Source: Sulfitobacter guttiformis (GTDB lineage: Bacteria; Pseudomonadota; Alphaproteobacteria; Rhodobacterales; Rhodobacteraceae). Taken from it: a stretch of 64,000 bases of DNA. Below, one piece after another: positions 54,683 to 64,000 of the stretch. Where the stretch lies: assembly GCF_003610455.1 (NCBI RefSeq), contig NZ_RAQK01000002.1, forward strand, positions 868,001 through 932,000, given 5' to 3'. The first letter of the stretch is position 1. Each line of letters opens with the position of its first letter. Position numbers and translations under genes: made by a program. The notes beneath the pieces are model-generated. The model ran no database searches. It saw only the letters and a program-made list of their open reading frames with translations, and had not been told where the DNA came from.

Positions 54683-56638
54683 ATGTCCAGCACAACCGCA
54701 AAAACCTATTCACCTTCAAAAGCCATGGCAGACGCTGCCCATGTCAACGCCGATCGCTACGACAGGATGTATGCGGATTCGCTCGCAGATCCCGACGGGT
54801 TCTGGCGCGAACAAGCAGCGCGTGTAGATTGGATCACGCCTTTTACCGAAGTGTCAGATGTTGATTTCACTCTGGGGAATGTCTCAATCAATTGGTTCGC
54901 TGATGGTCAACTCAACGTTGCCGCCAACTGCATTGACCGCCATCTGGCCACCCGCGCCGACCAGACTGCAATCATCTGGGAGCCTGACAGCCCGACAGAT
55001 GAAGCCCTGCACATCACATACCGCGATCTGCATGCTGGCACTTGCAAAATGGCAAATATCCTCAAGGATCTGGGAGTAGGACGCGGTGACCGGGTCGTTA
55101 TCTATATGCCGATGATCCCTGAGGCGGCATTTGCCATGCTGGCCTGTGCCCGCATTGGCGCGATCCATTCCATTGTTTTTGCCGGATTTTCTCCGGATGC
55201 GCTGGCCGCACGGGTCAACGGCTGCGAGGCAAAGGTCGTGATCACCGCCGACTACGCGCCGCGCGGTGGCAAGGCGACCCCCCTGAAAACCAACGCGGAT
55301 CAGGCGCTGCTGCATTGCAAGGATACCGTGAAATGTCTGGTCGTCAAACGTACCGGCGGTCAGACCACATGGACCGAAGGTCGCGATTACGACTACAACG
55401 CGCTGTCCAAAACTGCTGCGGATACCTGCCACGTTGAACCGATGAACGCCGAAGATCCGCTGTTCATCCTCTACACCTCCGGCTCGACCGGACAGCCAAA
55501 GGGCGTTGTACACTCAACAGGCGGCTATCTGGTTTATGCAGCACTGACGCACGAGACGACGTTTGATTATAAGGACGGCGATGTTTTCTGGTGCACCGCT
55601 GACGTAGGTTGGGTCACCGGCCACAGCTACATCGTTTATGGACCGCTCGCAAACGGTGCGACAACGGTGATGTTCGAAGGGGTGCCCACTTATCCCGATG
55701 CGAGCCGCTTTTGGCAGGTGTGCGAAAAGCACAAGGTAAACCAGTTCTATACCGCACCCACAGCGATCCGCGCGCTCATGGGTCAGGGCGATGATTTCGT
55801 AAAGGGTGCGGATCTGAGTAGCCTGCGCATCCTCGGCACCGTTGGGGAACCGATCAACCCCGAAGCGTGGAACTGGTACAACGATGTTATCGGCGGAGGG
55901 CGTTGTCCCATCGTAGATACATGGTGGCAAACAGAGACAGGCGGCCATCTGATGACCCCCCTGCCCGGCGCGCATGCGATGAAGCCAGGTTCTGCCATGA
56001 AGCCGTTTTTTGGCATCAAACCTGTCGTACTGGAACCGACCACTGCCGAAGTGCTGGAGGGTAATCCTGCCGAAGGCGTGTTGTGTATTGCAAGCAGTTG
56101 GCCGGGACAGATGCGCACCGTCTGGGGTGATCACGAGCGTTTCGAAAAGACTTATTTCGCGGATTATCCCGGCTATTACTTTACCGGTGACGGATGCAAG
56201 CGAGATGCGGACGGAGATTACTGGATTACGGGACGCGTCGATGATGTGATAAACGTCTCAGGACACAGGATGGGCACAGCCGAGGTGGAATCGGCCCTTG
56301 TCGCACACCCTAAAGTCGCGGAAGCAGCCGTTGTTGGATATCCCCACGCGATCAAGGGCCAAGGCATTTACTGCTATGTCACCCTCATGGGCGGCGAAGA
56401 GTATACTGACGAATTACGCGCGGAACTGCGTAAATGGGTTCGCACTGAAATCGGCCCCATCGCCTCACCGGACCTGATCCAATGGGCACCGGGCCTGCCC
56501 AAGACCCGTTCAGGCAAGATCATGCGCCGTATTCTGCGCAAGATTGCTGAGAACGATCATGCCACGCTGGGCGATACATCAACACTGGCAGACCCGTCAG
56601 TCGTGGATGATCTGGTCAAAAACCGGATGAACAGCTGA
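54683..56638 (+). CDS. acs: Acetyl-CoA synthetase (AMP-forming)
   Basis: The enzyme activates acetate to acetyl-CoA through acetyl-AMP. The 651-residue product has the adenylate-forming motifs [44 protein letters not shown] and the hinge [16 protein letters not shown]. Catalytic Lys612 in [11 protein letters not shown] is the site regulated by acetylation in homologues. Trp in [10 protein letters not shown] is typical of acetate-selective forms. ATG at 54683 has GAGG upstream. An intrinsic terminator follows, so it appears monocistronic. Confidence 0.96.
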   Translation: MSSTTAKTYSPSKAMADAAHVNADRYDRMYADSLADPDGFWREQAARVDWITPFTEVSDVDFTLGNVSINWFADGQLNVAANCIDRHLATRADQTAIIWEPDSPTDEALHITYRDLHAGTCKMANILKDLGVGRGDRVVIYMPMIPEAAFAMLACARIGAIHSIVFAGFSPDALAARVNGCEAKVVITADYAPRGGKATPLKTNADQALLHCKDTVKCLVVKRTGGQTTWTEGRDYDYNALSKTAADTCHVEPMNAEDPLFILYTSGSTGQPKGVVHSTGGYLVYAALTHETTFDYKDGDVFWCTADVGWVTGHSYIVYGPLANGATTVMFEGVPTYPDASRFWQVCEKHKVNQFYTAPTAIRALMGQGDDFVKGADLSSLRILGTVGEPINPEAWNWYNDVIGGGRCPIVDTWWQTETGGHLMTPLPGAHAMKPGSAMKPFFGIKPVVLEPTTAEVLEGNPAEGVLCIASSWPGQMRTVWGDHERFEKTYFADYPGYYFTGDGCKRDADGDYWITGRVDDVINVSGHRMGTAEVESALVAHPKVAEAAVVGYPHAIKGQGIYCYVTLMGGEEYTDELRAELRKWVRTEIGPIASPDLIQWAPGLPKTRSGKIMRRILRKIAENDHATLGDTSTLADPSVVDDLVKNRMNS

Positions 56639-57024
56639 TTGAGCGGCAATTGCGAGATCAAAGGCGTCCCGATCGGGGCGCCTTTCTTGTATGAACACGG
56701 GCCTTCGCCGCGGCCCAGAGTTCGATAGAGAAGTGATACCATTTGAGATATACTAGACACCTTACTGAGATCAGAGCCGGGGTGAACCATTCAACAGTCG
56801 CTGACAGCTTTCAGCTTGCCCGCGACGTCCTGTGACCCAACCTGACCAAGCGCCCATAGACCCGCTTCACTATTCACCCACACACTCTTAAAACTTTCGC
56901 CACCGATGTCTTCCTTCTGACAATTCAGTGCTATGTAATGCTCATGAACGCGGGGCTGTAGGCGGCATCGCGGACTGGACAATTGCGACGCCTCATGACA
57001 CCGCTGCGTCCTATGGAGAGACAG
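56639..57024. other. Intergenic region between acs and the flavin reductase gene (386 bp)
   Basis: It holds the acs terminator (56660-56690). On the minus strand at 56791-56940 there is a coding-like stretch without a clear start, ending in TGA at 56791. Nothing else is recognised. Confidence 0.6.
56660..56690 (+). terminator. Intrinsic terminator of acs
   Basis: AAAGGCGTCCC (56660-56670) pairs with GGGGCGCCTTT (56675-56685) over 11 positions with one G-T pair and a GATC loop, followed by CTTGT. It begins 22 bases after the acs stop. Confidence 0.85.
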
Positions 57025-57528
57025 ATGCACAGCTTTACCCCCGATCCAACACGTACAACTGATTTGCGCCGTGCACTGGGGCAGTTCGGCACGGGCGTTG
57101 CCCTGATCACCGCACAAACGGATGCAGGACCGCTGGGGATGACTGCCAACTCATTCTCTTCTGTATCGCTTGATCCGCCGCTGGTGCTTTGGTCGGCGGC
57201 GCGCACGTCAAAGCGGCATGATCCCTTCGCGCAAGCCGCCGCCTTCTGCATCCATGTTCTGAGCGCCGATCAACAGGATGTAGCAATGCATTTTGCCGCG
57301 CAGGGTCATGACTTTAGCCCTTATCCGTATGATGCGGGACCTAACGGCGCGCCCACCCTTCATGGCTGCCTTGCGACGTTCCACTGCGACACATATGCGG
57401 TGCACGTTGCGGGGGATCACTCGATCATTCTGGGCCAGATCACTGCGGCTGCAATCCAGCCGGATGAACGCGACGGTTTGTTGTTCAAGCGCGGCGGGTT
57501 TGGACTGTTCACCCCCGCCGCTTCTTAG
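57025..57528 (+). CDS. Flavin reductase family protein (HpaC-like)
   Basis: The 167-residue product matches NAD(P)H:flavin oxidoreductases that feed two-component monooxygenases. It begins with LRRALGQFGTGVALITAQTD near residue 11-30, then GMTANSFSSVSLDPPLVLWS (FMN-binding loop), FCIHVLSADQQDVAMHFA, and the late GDHSIILGQI strand with a His. ATG at 57025 is chosen because GGAGA lies five to six bases upstream; an ATG at 57013 in frame is less well placed. No partner oxygenase is beside it, although a FAD monooxygenase begins at the right edge. Confidence 0.9.
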   Translation: MHSFTPDPTRTTDLRRALGQFGTGVALITAQTDAGPLGMTANSFSSVSLDPPLVLWSAARTSKRHDPFAQAAAFCIHVLSADQQDVAMHFAAQGHDFSPYPYDAGPNGAPTLHGCLATFHCDTYAVHVAGDHSIILGQITAAAIQPDERDGLLFKRGGFGLFTPAAS

Positions 57529-57543
57529 CAGTCACTCACCTCA

Positions 57544-57577
57544 GAGCGCAGTAAAACCGCGCTCAGTAGTCTTTTTC
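57544..57577 (+). terminator. Intrinsic terminator of the flavin reductase gene
   Basis: GAGCGC (57544-57549) pairs with GCGCTC (57559-57564), with an extra inner GT/AC pair. TCTTTTT follows a few bases later. It overlaps the 3' end of convergent tamB. Confidence 0.65.
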
Positions 57578-60500
57578 GTAGAAGAGGCCAATGGCGGAGT
57601 TACCGTCAGAGCCAAGCGTTGCCTTGCCCTTGAGACTTTCTGTGAGGTCAATGTTCAAGGATACCTCACCAGTCCCGTCCGAGGCCGCGGTCACATCCGT
57701 ATAGACATTATCGGTCAGGTATTTGCCGACCCGAAGCGCCGTCTCCCCGCTGTCGGTGGTTGTCACGTCCAGATCATCAAGACCAAAGCGGTCGCGCAAA
57801 TTACCGACAACGCCGTTCCCACCCCGACCCGCTAGCGTTGCAACCGCATTCGCAAGTTGAAGCGCTTGGAACGCCGAAATCTCTGACAAATTCCGTCCGA
57901 ACAACAGCTGGGCCAGCACCTCGTCTTGCGGTCCGGCAGGATTGCTCTCGAAACTGACTACAGGTGCATCGGCGGGGCCTTCGACGATAATGCTTGCTGT
58001 GCCATTGGCCGTAGAACTGGTCGAGACAAAGCGAATATACGGGATCAAGCTGCCCTGAAACTGGGCCGAACCCTCGGCCAGATCAAAACGTTTCCCCAGA
58101 ATATCAAGTCGTCCGCGTGCCAGATCAAACCGCCCTGCAGAAACGATATTATTGGTGTCTCCTGTAATTTGTAGCTGCCCGCCCAGTTCCGCGTCGAGAC
58201 CGCGACCACGGATGAATATCCGCCCCGGCGCATTTACGGCGATGCTCAGACCAATTCCCGGCCCGGAAGGGCCAGTGGGGACAGGATCACTTACCCCGCC
58301 TTCCTCTAGCAGGCCGGCACGGCGGCGGGTCTCAAGATTGTCGGCATCCGCGCCAATATGATTGATCGGCGGAATATCCCCGATGCTGGTCAAACCGGTA
58401 GAGGGGACCGTCACAAATGTCTCACCGATTGCGATATTGCCCGAGATCGCAGCCCCGCCCGTGAGCGGCCCTGACAGGCGCAACGCACCATTGAGGGAGG
58501 TGCGATAAAGGCGCGGATCAATCAGTACAAGACTGTCGAGGTTGATATTGATGTCTGCGGGCAATGCCCCATCCAGCCCGAGGCCACCATTGACCGCAAT
58601 GCGCCCCCCGCCCGAAGCATTGGCTGTCAGATCGATCGTGGCACGACTGTTTGCAAGCTGGATATTGGCATTGATCTGCTCCAATCCAATCCGAAGATTG
58701 GGCGCGGTAAGGGTCGCATCCGCCGTCCGGATTGTCCCACTGAGCGAGCCAAGCGCAGCAGGCCCGTTCAACATCAGATCAAACTGCGCCTGCCCTTGCA
58801 AACTGCGCGGGGCAATAAATGGTTCCGCCAGCCCCATCGGGGCATTGCCGTTGATCGCGATATTAAGAGTGCCATCATTGGCCACAAGACCTGCCACCGT
58901 GGCCTGCGTACCCGCAGGACCGCGCGCTGAGGTATCCAAACGCCATCCCTGCGCGGTCTTGTTTGCATTTCCGGTGACATTGAGCGGGCCGCTAAGCTTT
59001 GGCACAACCGCACCAAGGTTTGGCATCGCAAGGGTGAAATCTACTGCCGCCGCTGGGCCAGTCACAACCCCCTCCACCGAAGCGCGTGCACTGTATGGCC
59101 CTGTGGCTGTGGTGTTGACCGCAATACCATCCGGCGTCTGGCGTAGTGTCCCACGTGCAGCGAGCGGGCCGTTTATACCCGGCGCAAGAGGTGCCACGTT
59201 GGGCAACGACACATCATAATCAAGCGACATATCAGGCCCTGTCGCGAGGCCCTCGACCTGCGCGCGCAGGCCATATGGACCCTGCGCAACCGTATCTACA
59301 ACAATTCCCGCATCAGTCTGACGCACAACACCCTGCGCAGCGAAAGGCCCGTTTATACCTGGCGCAAGCGGCGCCACGTTTGGCAATGACACATCAAAAT
59401 CAAGCGCCATATCCGGCCCGGTTGCCAAACCGGAAACCTCTGCACGCAAGCTGTAAGGGCCACTCGCTGTTGTATCGATAAAAAATCCATTATCTGTCTG
59501 GCGCAACCGTCCGGTAGCGTTCAGCGGGCCACTCACTTGTGGTGCCACTGCGGCAACTTCCGGCAATGCAAATTCAAAGCCAAGATCAAGCGCAGGCGTC
59601 ACCAGACCGTTGAGCCGGGCCGTTGCATCGAACGGACCCGAAGCATCGGTTTGCAAAAGCCAGCCTTGCGGTGTCTGGCGGATTGTCCCGTCAGCGCGCA
59701 GTGGCCCACTCGCCGCTTCGGTAAAACGCGCTACCTGCGGTACAAGGGCACTGAATTCCAGCGCGGCTTCATCGCCGGTCGCGATCCCTTCCAGCGCAAG
59801 TGCCACGTTGTAGGGGCCGTTAGTGTCCACATCAACGCGCCAGCCCGAAGTGCCGGTCTGGATGGCGTTGCCGGTGATCTTGACAGGTCCTTGGTACTGC
59901 GGAACCACTGTCGCGATGTCGCGCAGCAAAATTTCGGCATCGACACGGCTTGAGGCAGAGGAAAGCTCCGCCGCGCCACTGAACAAAAGTGCGGCGTTGT
60001 TCAACTCGACACCGCGCACAAAAGTGCCGTTCATGTTACGGATTGCTGTGAGCGATAGATCAGTGCGCCCTACCAACAGGGCATCAGCCTGCACAATGCC
60101 GGTTTTGATGTCGTCGGCAGTACCGCCGATTTTAAGGTCGAATTCACCACTCAGCGGCGTAATATCACCCGCAACGGCCAGCGCCGCCGCCCCGTCAAGT
60201 TCGCGGCCTGCAAGCGCGGAAAACCGGCTCAGATCATCGGCATTGAGCGTCGCATCAAGTGTCGTTTGAAGGCCTTCGCCTACCCCGCTGAGGGCCACGC
60301 TGCCCGCAAGGCTGTAATCACTGCCATGCAAATCGAGGTTGCTGATCCGGAACGGCTGCTCCTCAAGGTAGTTGATGTCTGCAGTGCCGTTCAACTGTGA
60401 ACCGATTGCCTGTGCCACCGCGGTATCGGCGAGTGCGACGCCCAGCGCATCAAACTGTATCTTGCCCCGCAACTGGCCCACATTACCTAGCGCACCGGTA

Positions 60501-61723
60501 ATTGTTCCGGTGGAGCGAAGGGTTGTCTGCGCGACATTCGCAGCCGAGGTTGCAAGGTTTGTAATATCAAAACGGGCTTCGTAGGCATCGCCCGCATCAA
60601 CGTCGTACTTGATGTCCAGATCAACGCGTTCGACCGTCGTATCGCCGCCACCGCCCGGCAGCAGAACCGCAGCGCCGTCAGCCCGTGCCACAGTGCCGGT
60701 GATATCGATAAACGCTGGCCATTTCTCATCCGACAGTCGAAGTTGCCCCACAAGGTTTACCGCGGCAGCGTCGAGCACAAAACTGTCGAGTGCGACCGCG
60801 CCTCCGGCCTCGATCAAAGCGTCCGCTTGCAGGCTCACCCGTGGGCCGAAAAAGTCGCGATATTCGGATAGGATCACCGCAGTAATATCCCCACCGATAT
60901 CGGCCACGATGCGGCGATCAGGATTTGATGCATCACCTTGGGTGGTCAACGTTACCGTACCTGCGAGGCGTTCCGCGCCGTCGGTATCAATCTTCAGGTT
61001 GGTCACGAGATCACTCAGCGGACCTTTTGATGCAATGGTAAGATCAACGGATGGCGTATCCGGAATATTAAGTAATCCAGATGCGACACCACCGGCCTCT
61101 TCACTGAGGGCGATAAGCGCATCAAGGACATCCTCGCCCCGCGCAAGGGTCGCGGTCACGTTGAATTCTCCGCGCTTGCCGTCTGTGCGCTGCGCATCGA
61201 GAGCAAGGTCGAGACCGTCACCGTTCAAAAGAGCACGGGCAGCCATACTCACTTGCATGTCCTGCCCGACCAGTGGCGCACCGATGCGCGCCTGAGCAAT
61301 TGTTATTGCCTTGATGTCTACCGAAACCGGCAACTCCGGCAGCTGGGGAAAAGTGAAAGGTTTCGCTTCGGCATCTGGTAATGTGTCAGCCTCGGCCACC
61401 GGCAGGCGTGGCACATCAATGCGCGCGGCACTCAATTCCTCGACCTCAAGCCGACCGCGCAACAGCGCAGAGCGGTTCCAGTCCAGCACCACATCCTCCA
61501 TCGTGAGCCAGATGCCCTCGCTGTCCGCGATAGTCATCCTTTCAAAAGAAGCAGCAGAGCTGAGTGCGCCCTGAAATCCAGTGATGTTGACGACACGGCC
61601 ACCCCCGCTCAGGAGGTCCTGAATTTTACGCGTCAGGAACCCTTTGTCTTCTTCCTCTTGAGCAAGGACAGGCTGGGTAGTGAGGAGAGCAAGTGCGACG
61701 AGCGCAAACCGTAAAATACGCAT
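57563..61723 (-). CDS. tamB: Translocation and assembly module protein TamB
   Basis: TamB is an inner-membrane-anchored periplasm-spanning protein of the AsmA-like/VPS13-like group. It works with TamA in outer-membrane protein insertion and possibly phospholipid transfer. The 1386-residue product has an N-terminal signal/anchor (residues 2-22) and a very long beta-helical middle. The C-terminal DUF490 domain (last about 330 residues) includes DILGKRFDLAEGSAQFQGSL and DEVLAQLLFGRNLSEISAFQALQLA. Residues 596-954 form six repeats of about 60 residues. Its ATG overlaps the tamA stop by one base. Confidence 0.95.
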   Translation of the reverse strand: MRILRFALVALALLTTQPVLAQEEEDKGFLTRKIQDLLSGGGRVVNITGFQGALSSAASFERMTIADSEGIWLTMEDVVLDWNRSALLRGRLEVEELSAARIDVPRLPVAEADTLPDAEAKPFTFPQLPELPVSVDIKAITIAQARIGAPLVGQDMQVSMAARALLNGDGLDLALDAQRTDGKRGEFNVTATLARGEDVLDALIALSEEAGGVASGLLNIPDTPSVDLTIASKGPLSDLVTNLKIDTDGAERLAGTVTLTTQGDASNPDRRIVADIGGDITAVILSEYRDFFGPRVSLQADALIEAGGAVALDSFVLDAAAVNLVGQLRLSDEKWPAFIDITGTVARADGAAVLLPGGGGDTTVERVDLDIKYDVDAGDAYEARFDITNLATSAANVAQTTLRSTGTITGALGNVGQLRGKIQFDALGVALADTAVAQAIGSQLNGTADINYLEEQPFRISNLDLHGSDYSLAGSVALSGVGEGLQTTLDATLNADDLSRFSALAGRELDGAAALAVAGDITPLSGEFDLKIGGTADDIKTGIVQADALLVGRTDLSLTAIRNMNGTFVRGVELNNAALLFSGAAELSSASSRVDAEILLRDIATVVPQYQGPVKITGNAIQTGTSGWRVDVDTNGPYNVALALEGIATGDEAALEFSALVPQVARFTEAASGPLRADGTIRQTPQGWLLQTDASGPFDATARLNGLVTPALDLGFEFALPEVAAVAPQVSGPLNATGRLRQTDNGFFIDTTASGPYSLRAEVSGLATGPDMALDFDVSLPNVAPLAPGINGPFAAQGVVRQTDAGIVVDTVAQGPYGLRAQVEGLATGPDMSLDYDVSLPNVAPLAPGINGPLAARGTLRQTPDGIAVNTTATGPYSARASVEGVVTGPAAAVDFTLAMPNLGAVVPKLSGPLNVTGNANKTAQGWRLDTSARGPAGTQATVAGLVANDGTLNIAINGNAPMGLAEPFIAPRSLQGQAQFDLMLNGPAALGSLSGTIRTADATLTAPNLRIGLEQINANIQLANSRATIDLTANASGGGRIAVNGGLGLDGALPADININLDSLVLIDPRLYRTSLNGALRLSGPLTGGAAISGNIAIGETFVTVPSTGLTSIGDIPPINHIGADADNLETRRRAGLLEEGGVSDPVPTGPSGPGIGLSIAVNAPGRIFIRGRGLDAELGGQLQITGDTNNIVSAGRFDLARGRLDILGKRFDLAEGSAQFQGSLIPYIRFVSTSSTANGTASIIVEGPADAPVVSFESNPAGPQDEVLAQLLFGRNLSEISAFQALQLANAVATLAGRGGNGVVGNLRDRFGLDDLDVTTTDSGETALRVGKYLTDNVYTDVTAASDGTGEVSLNIDLTESLKGKATLGSDGNSAIGLFYEKDY
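58862..59938 (-). repeat. Six tandem ~180-bp units inside tamB
   Basis: Units begin near 59938, 59755, 59578, 59398, 59218 and 59038 (reading leftward) and are 59-61 codons long. The units at 59398 and 59218 share the exact peptide DVSLPNVAPLAPGINGP and are close in DNA. The outer units are more diverged. Each follows the plan P-x-V-x(8)-GP-x(7)-RQT-x(2)-G-x(8)-GPY-x(8)-G-L-x-T-G. Confidence 0.85.
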
Positions 61724-63531
61724 CAGAACGACTGCCCTATACCAATATACACCTGAACACTGTCTGCGGCATCCGGCCCTGATGTCGGCGCCGCCACGTC
61801 AAGGCGGATCGGACCAATGGCGGTTTTATAGCGAAGTCCGAGACCCGCCCCTGAATGCCATGTCCCGCTGCCGTCGAAAAACTCTTCCTCGCCGATATAA
61901 CCCGCGTCGGCAAATAACACGACGCCGATGCTGTCAGTTACTGTGGCGCGCACCTCTGCAGACACACCGACAAAGCTGCGCCCGCCTGTTGTCTCGGTGC
62001 CGACCGGCACGCCCAGCGACTGGTAGTCCTGTCCGCGCACGGTACCACCGCCGCCCGAATAAAACAGATAGTCGGCAGGAGCACGCGACAGATCAGGCCC
62101 ATAGACAGACCCGAACTGTCCGCGCAGCGCAAGGGTCACGGGCCGCGCTGTGCCGAATGTCTTATAGCCGCGCGCATCAATAAAACTGCGCAGACCATTG
62201 TCCGAACCTGTGATCGATACGAAGGGTGTGGCATTTGCTTTCAGGTAATAGCCGTCTTTTGCATCCAGCCTGTCATCGCGGTAATCGAACTCGGCGCTCA
62301 GCGGGAGGGTAAGCAGGGTATAATTCCGCTCCCCGAACGCGTCACGCGTCTGGGCCGTGCGCAGACCAAGGCCACGGGTGTAAGTCCGCTCTGCCGAAGC
62401 AATCCGTTTGATCCCCGCCTCAAGGTCGAGCTGGCGTGAGAAAAAAGACACTTCGTCAAGTTGTTCAAGCAAGGCGAGCGCATAAAAGTCTGTGTCTTCG
62501 TTAAATGTTGCCGGCCGCTCAAAGCGGGCACCCAGACGGTAATCCGTTCCACCAGAGTTTCCGCCAATCCCGGAAATCTCCGCGTCGAACCGCAGCCGCT
62601 CTGCCCCGCCCAGAAGGTTGCGGTGCATCCAGAACGCGCTCACGGTCAGCCCTTCAATGGTCGACAGCTCTGCGCCGAAGCCAAGACGCCGCTTGGGTGC
62701 ATCGGTAATCTGGGCATTTACAGCCAGCGTATCGCCGGGTCCGATGTCGTCAGCCTCGGTGAGGGCAACAGCGTTGAATGCACCCGTGCGGCGCAACCGC
62801 TCTGTTGATAGGCGAATTTCTTCTGGCGAGAAAACCTCCCCTTCAGGCAGACCGGCGATGTCGAGGATACGCTGCGCACGCACGTCACTTTGTCCGGTCA
62901 GTACCAGCGGACCGAAACGCAGGCGCGGTCCTGGTGTCAACTCCAGCTCTGCGTTGATCAGGCGGGCGGGATGATCCGCGCTCAGTTCCTGCTTACTCAG
63001 GACCGCCTTGGCATGGCCCTGTGCGCGCCATCCATTTACTCCGGCCGAGACGGTTTCGGTCAACACCCCCAGACTTGCTGTCTGGCCTGTGCCAAATTCC
63101 TCTGGCAGTTCCGTTTCGGGCGCGAGAGGCGCGATGCTGGCACGGCCGAACAGGAATGTGGGGCCCGCGTCCACGCGGATGATAACGCTGGAAATACTCG
63201 CTGGTGGTTGAACCGCAGGAATATCTGCGGCCTCGCGTCCGTCAACGCTGATGGTGATTGCGCCGGCAAAGTGCCCGTTATCATATAAAACTGCTAAAAG
63301 ACGCTTATAATCCGCTTGCGCGGCAGCCAATATTTCAGCTGTCGAAGGAGGGTTCTCTTCCAGTAGCGTTTGCTCGACAAGTAACGAGCCACCGCGCATT
63401 TTTGCTTCGAGGTCTTCGTCTGCGATCCCGCTTAACGTTACTTCGGCCGCGTGAGCAGACGCGGCTAGCGTCAAAAGGAGTAAGGTACCAACGGCACGAC
63501 GCCGCACACAATTCAGAACAGTCGGTTTCAC
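61723..63531 (-). CDS. tamA: Translocation and assembly module protein TamA (Omp85 family)
   Basis: TamA is the outer-membrane Omp85 barrel that partners TamB. The 602-residue product has a signal peptide ending near AHA (about residue 28) and POTRA-like domains (to about 260; for example GPTFLFGRASIAPL and GPRLRFGPLVLTGQSDVRAQRIL). A C-terminal 16-strand barrel contains YSGGGGTVRGQDYQSLG, the VRGF-type L6 motif, and ends in Phe. Start: GTG at 63531 has GAGGG seven bases upstream, while GTG at 63537 would leave no spacing. Confidence 0.93.
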   Translation of the reverse strand: MKPTVLNCVRRRAVGTLLLLTLAASAHAAEVTLSGIADEDLEAKMRGGSLLVEQTLLEENPPSTAEILAAAQADYKRLLAVLYDNGHFAGAITISVDGREAADIPAVQPPASISSVIIRVDAGPTFLFGRASIAPLAPETELPEEFGTGQTASLGVLTETVSAGVNGWRAQGHAKAVLSKQELSADHPARLINAELELTPGPRLRFGPLVLTGQSDVRAQRILDIAGLPEGEVFSPEEIRLSTERLRRTGAFNAVALTEADDIGPGDTLAVNAQITDAPKRRLGFGAELSTIEGLTVSAFWMHRNLLGGAERLRFDAEISGIGGNSGGTDYRLGARFERPATFNEDTDFYALALLEQLDEVSFFSRQLDLEAGIKRIASAERTYTRGLGLRTAQTRDAFGERNYTLLTLPLSAEFDYRDDRLDAKDGYYLKANATPFVSITGSDNGLRSFIDARGYKTFGTARPVTLALRGQFGSVYGPDLSRAPADYLFYSGGGGTVRGQDYQSLGVPVGTETTGGRSFVGVSAEVRATVTDSIGVVLFADAGYIGEEEFFDGSGTWHSGAGLGLRYKTAIGPIRLDVAAPTSGPDAADSVQVYIGIGQSF

Positions 63532-63904
63532 GCCCACACCCTCAAACTCGCGCCCCCTGCGATCCGGTCCGCTTTTCTACGCACTCTTGAACCAAGGACT
63601 TTGACACACACTTTTTATAGATACTTAACTTATAATTTAGCTCTTGCGCAAACATCTTCCTGCGCTGGCGGCCCCGATAAGCTTCAAACAAACTCCCTGA
63701 CGCGTATTAGGCGAAGCTCCGCCGATGCTATCAGGTAGTTTCTGCGCGCTCTTGTAGCACAAGGCGCAATGTCCGGCTCCGACCGTTATCACCTGATGCA
63801 GCAGGTTGTGACGATTGACACACCGCCGGATGCAAAACCATAGTGTCGGCACACAGCGAGATCGGCGTTGGTGTCCCCCTGCCGCACAGCAAAGGATGGC
63901 AAAA
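63532..63904. other. Divergent intergenic region before the right-edge monooxygenase (373 bp)
   Basis: An AT-rich patch at 63601-63645 includes TTGACA and TATAAT, but 24 bp apart. ATCAGGT (63730-63736) and ACCTGAT (63791-63797) could close a larger stem. No ORF with support is seen. It must contain the tamA promoter. Confidence 0.5.
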
Positions 63905-64000
63905 GTGACAGTTTTAATTGCAGGTGGCGGGATAAGCGGCCTTGTGCTGGCACTGAGTTGCCATCAGGTCGGGATCCCGTTTCAGGTATTTGAAAGCGCA
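63905..64000 (+). CDS. FAD-dependent monooxygenase, 5' fragment cut by the window edge
   Basis: Only about 32 residues are visible. They form a Rossmann FAD site, TVLIAGGGISGLVLALSC, followed by GIPFQVFESA, in which a Glu would bind the ribose. This is typical of class A flavoprotein hydroxylases. GTG at 63905 has AAAGGA eight bases upstream; an in-frame ATG at 63896 would have no room for a ribosome site. The frame is open at the right edge. Confidence 0.8.
   Translation, partial: MTVLIAGGGISGLVLALSCHQVGIPFQVFESA

Noticed and set aside
63601..63636. TTGACA and TATAAT as a promoter for the right-edge monooxygenase
   Set aside because: The 24-bp spacing is too long for a sigma70 promoter, and the pair lies about 270 bases before the start.
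63637..63852. 71-codon minus-strand frame upstream of tamA
   Set aside because: No ribosome site or domain, and it lies in a spacer that must hold promoters.
1..64000. tRNA, rRNA, CRISPR array, insertion sequence, prophage or integron
   Set aside because: No cloverleaf with CCA-like end, regularly spaced repeats, transposase, integrase or att-like repeats were recognised. The only tandem repeats are inside the tamB coding sequence.

Overview
This window looks like a chromosome segment of a Roseobacter-type alphaproteobacterium (Rhodobacterales). The basis is the gene families and their order: a sarcosine oxidase operon, a cbb3 oxidase operon beside an FnrL-type regulator, an Atm1-like ABC exporter, TRAP transporters, CcmI, and a der/bamB/yfgM cluster. 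Base composition is moderately GC-rich and even throughout. I saw no insertion sequence, prophage, CRISPR array, rRNA or tRNA. The window is mostly core genome, tightly packed into operons with many ATGA start/stop overlaps.

Layout: 0-4.4 kb holds a TspO-like membrane protein (possibly cut at its 5' end) convergent with yfgM-bamB-der. 4.6-9.8 kb is a two-gene RND efflux operon behind a perfect 18-bp palindrome. 9.8-14.9 kb holds a DUF302 protein, an Atm1-type ABC exporter, a LysM protein, a LOG-family hydrolase and iron superoxide dismutase. 15.0-20.6 kb is the sarcosine oxidase operon soxB-orf75-soxD-soxA-soxG. 20.9-22.8 kb holds ccmI-ruvX-DUF1289. 22.8-27.8 kb holds a small unknown ORF, a PhyH-like oxygenase, a TauE-type permease, dusA, and a divergent LysR/VOC pair.

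28.0-39.7 kb is the respiratory and copper region. It contains an eight-gene operon ccoI-ccoS-ccoN-ccoO-ccoQ-ccoP-orf65-DUF2189 read from one perfect FNR box (35161-35174). That box is shared with a divergent hemerythrin-like gene, and fnrL overlaps the hemerythrin gene tail to tail. Next comes copA-cueR behind a classic MerR-type promoter with a 19-bp spacer. CcoI, CopA and CueR together handle copper supply to the oxidase and copper detoxification.

39.8-44.1 kb is a lipid A modification module (eptA-dgkA-response regulator-histidine kinase). An 11-bp-period direct repeat upstream of eptA resembles a PmrA box. 44.1-51.1 kb holds an M20 peptidase, an LprI-like protein, an SbcCD/YhaNO-like ATPase-nuclease pair and an AI-2E-family permease. 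51.0-54.2 kb is a DctPQM TRAP operon with an internal terminator hairpin. 54.7-57.5 kb holds acetyl-CoA synthetase and a flavin reductase. 57.6-63.5 kb is tamA-tamB, with six 60-residue repeats inside TamB. A FAD monooxygenase runs off the right edge.

No clearly new defence or mobile system was found. The most notable points are the regulatory architectures (PmrA-like box, FNR box, CueR promoter, orphan RND operator, acs repeats), the rearranged cco operon without ccoG or ccoH, the RND permease with extra membrane segments, small membrane proteins embedded in the sox and cco operons, and the TamB repeat block.
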